From positions 868,001 to 932,000 of the forward strand of contig NW_027480571.1 in the NCBI RefSeq assembly GCF_051401765.1: 64,000 nucleotides of DNA. The letters are read 5' to 3'. Made by a program: the position numbers and the translations under genes. Positions 62,600-64,000 of the stretch are shown one piece after another. Positions within the stretch are counted from its first letter, which is position 1. Each line of letters starts with the position of its first letter. Below the pieces are notes generated by a model, which was given only the letters and a program-made list of their open reading frames with translations, was not told the origin of the DNA and did not search any database. Source of the stretch: Calliopsis andreniformis. Taxonomy: Eukaryota; Arthropoda; Insecta; Hymenoptera; Andrenidae.

Positions 62600-64000
62600 T
62601 TCAATCCTCGATCCTCAATCCTCAATCCTCAATCCTCAATCGTCAATCCTCAAACCTCAACCTTCAATCCTCAATACTCAGTCTACAATCTTCAATCCTC
62701 AATCCTCAATCCTAAATCCTCATTCTTCAATCCTCAAAACCCAATCCTCAATCTTCAATCCTCAATCCTCAATCCTCAATTCTTAATCCTCAATCCTTAG
62801 TCCTCAGTCCTCAAACCTCAATCCTCAACCCTCAGCCCTCATCCTCAATTCTCAATCCTCAATCCTCAATCCTCAATCGTTAATTCTCAATACTCAATCT
62901 TCAATAATCAATCCTCAATCCTCAATACTCAATCCTCAATCCTCAATCTTCAATCCTCAATCTTTAACCCTCAATCCTCAATCCTCAATCCTCAATCCTC
63001 AATCCTCAAACTTCAATCCTCAATACTCAATCTTCAATCCTCAATCCTCAAACCTCAATCCTCAATCGTCATTCTTCAATCCTCAACACCCAATCCTCAA
63101 TCTTCAATCGTCAATCCTCAGTCCTCAATTCTCAATCCTCAATCCTCAATCCTCAGACCTCAAACATCAATACTCAACCCTCAGTCCTCGTTCTCAATTC
63201 TCAAATCTCAATCCTCAATCCTCAATACTCATTATTCAATCCTCAATAATCAATCTCCAATCCTAGATCCTCAATCCCCAATCCTCAATCCTCAACCGTC
63301 AGTCCTCGTCCTCAATCCTAAACCCTCAATCCTCAATCCTCTATCTTCAATCCTCAATACTCAGTATTCAATCCTCAATCCTCAATCCTCAATCCTCAAT
63401 CTTCAATCCTCAATCCTCAATCCTCAATCATCAATCCTCATTATTCAATCCTCAATACCCAATCCTCATCTTCAATCCTCAATCCTCAATCATCAATTCT
63501 CAATCCTCAATCCTCAGTCCTCAGTCCTCAAACCTCAATCCTCAATCCTCAATCCTCAATATTCATTCTTCAATACTCAACACCCAATCCTCAATCTTCA
63601 ATCCTCAATCCTCAATCCTCTATTCTCAATCCTCAATCCTCAATGATCAATCCTCAATCTTCAATCCTCAATAATCAATCTTCAATCCTCAATCCTCAAT
63701 CCTCAATCCTCAATCCTCAATCCTCAATCCTCAATCCTCAATCTTCAATCATCAATACTGAATCTTCAACCCTCAATCCACAATCCTCAATCATCAATCC
63801 TCAATCGTCAGTCTTCAATCCTCAATACTGAATCCTCAATCCTCAATCCTCAATCTTCAATCCTCAATACTCAATATTTAATACTCAATCCTCAATCCTC
63901 AATCCTCAATCCTCAATCGTCAATCTTCAAACCTCAATACTCAATCTTCAATCCTCAATCCTCAATCGTCAACCCTCAATCCTCAACCCTGAGTCCACAA
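62600..64000 (+). repeat. Right tail: diverged satellite outside the recent duplications
   Basis: Positions 62600-63300 align with about 50407-51107 at offset 12,193 with scattered substitutions (for example CAATCGTTAATTCTC versus CAATCGTTAATCCTC). Positions 63300 to about 63470 align with 51393 onwards at offset 11,907. After about 63500 I find no long partner. The array becomes more irregular, with TATTTAATAC near 63875 and CATTATTC near 63438. There is no LM1, no gene, and no sign that the array is ending. Confidence 0.8.

Larger units (their letters stand above)
1..64000 (+). repeat. Heptanucleotide satellite array, unit TCAATCC (minus strand GGATTGA)
   Basis: The 7-bp word TCAATCC is repeated head to tail in a single orientation from the first to the last base. 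The unit has two A, two T, three C and no G, so the plus strand is extremely poor in G; G appears only in variant units. Recurrent variants are TCAATCT, TCAATAC, TCAATCG, TCAACCC, TCAGTCC, CACAATC and TCCCCAA. Perfect runs are short, about 8-10 units at most, so the array is old or highly mutated at unit level while being homogenised in large blocks. No interval of more than about 300 bp looks like anything else, and I saw no inserted mobile element. Arrays like this are typical of eukaryotic constitutive heterochromatin; that is family-level knowledge, and the location in the genome is inference. Confidence 0.97.

Noticed and set aside
1..64000. CRISPR array
   Set aside because: The repeats are contiguous 7-bp units without unique spacers of constant length, and there are no cas-like genes.
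1..64000. Bacterial or plasmid origin of the window
   Set aside because: No bacterial-style gene, ribosome binding site or operon occurs in 64 kb. A continuous short-motif satellite of this size is characteristic of eukaryotic chromosomes.

Overview
The whole 64 kb window is satellite DNA. I see no gene, RNA gene, transposon, CRISPR array, origin or operon. The basic unit is the 7-bp word TCAATCC (minus strand GGATTGA), repeated head to tail from the first base to the last. Most copies carry substitutions (TCAATCT, TCAATAC, TCAATCG, TCAACCC, TCAGTCC and others). Perfect runs rarely exceed 8-10 units, yet the 7-bp register can be followed almost everywhere. A continuous short-motif array of this size points to a eukaryotic chromosome (heterochromatic, centromeric, subtelomeric or sex-chromosome satellite). 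The species cannot be told from the sequence.

The many long plus-strand reading frames are arithmetic by-products. Because 7 and 3 are coprime, all three plus frames of the perfect repeat give the same peptide, (SILNPQS)n, with no stop codon. The minus strand reads TGA once per 21 nt in every frame. I therefore annotate no CDS.

Layout. Positions 1-8314 are a mosaic of diverged modules and begin with a 328-bp local tandem duplication. Positions 8315-23064 (A1) and 23065-37817 (A2) are a head-to-tail duplication of about 14.75 kb. Positions 26589-40023 (B1) and 40024-53458 (B2) are a second one of 13,435 bp, overlapping A2. Positions 51831-57208 (C1) and 57209-62586 (C2) are a third one of 5,378 bp, overlapping the end of B2. 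Positions 62600-64000 are a diverged tail. Wherever I compared them, the copies are base-identical except for five one-base homopolymer indels clustered at 15.59-16.51 kb in A1. About 33.6 kb (roughly half) of the window is thus near-perfect copy of the rest, leaving about 30.4 kb of distinct sequence.

Below that recent layer is an older, diverged one. Modules of roughly 0.4-5 kb recur at offsets such as 12,946-12,962, 7,673-7,680, 5,273 and 2,813 bp. The best landmark is a degenerate but strongly conserved 172-bp block (LM1), present about 55 times in full, short or truncated forms. A second landmark (LM2, about 94 bp) also recurs. Diverged copies differ in length mostly by whole 7-bp units. 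The picture is a minisatellite that mutates by heptamer slippage and is homogenised by unequal exchange on kilobase to 15-kb scales, or, for the youngest layer, possibly an assembly that walked the same repeat more than once.
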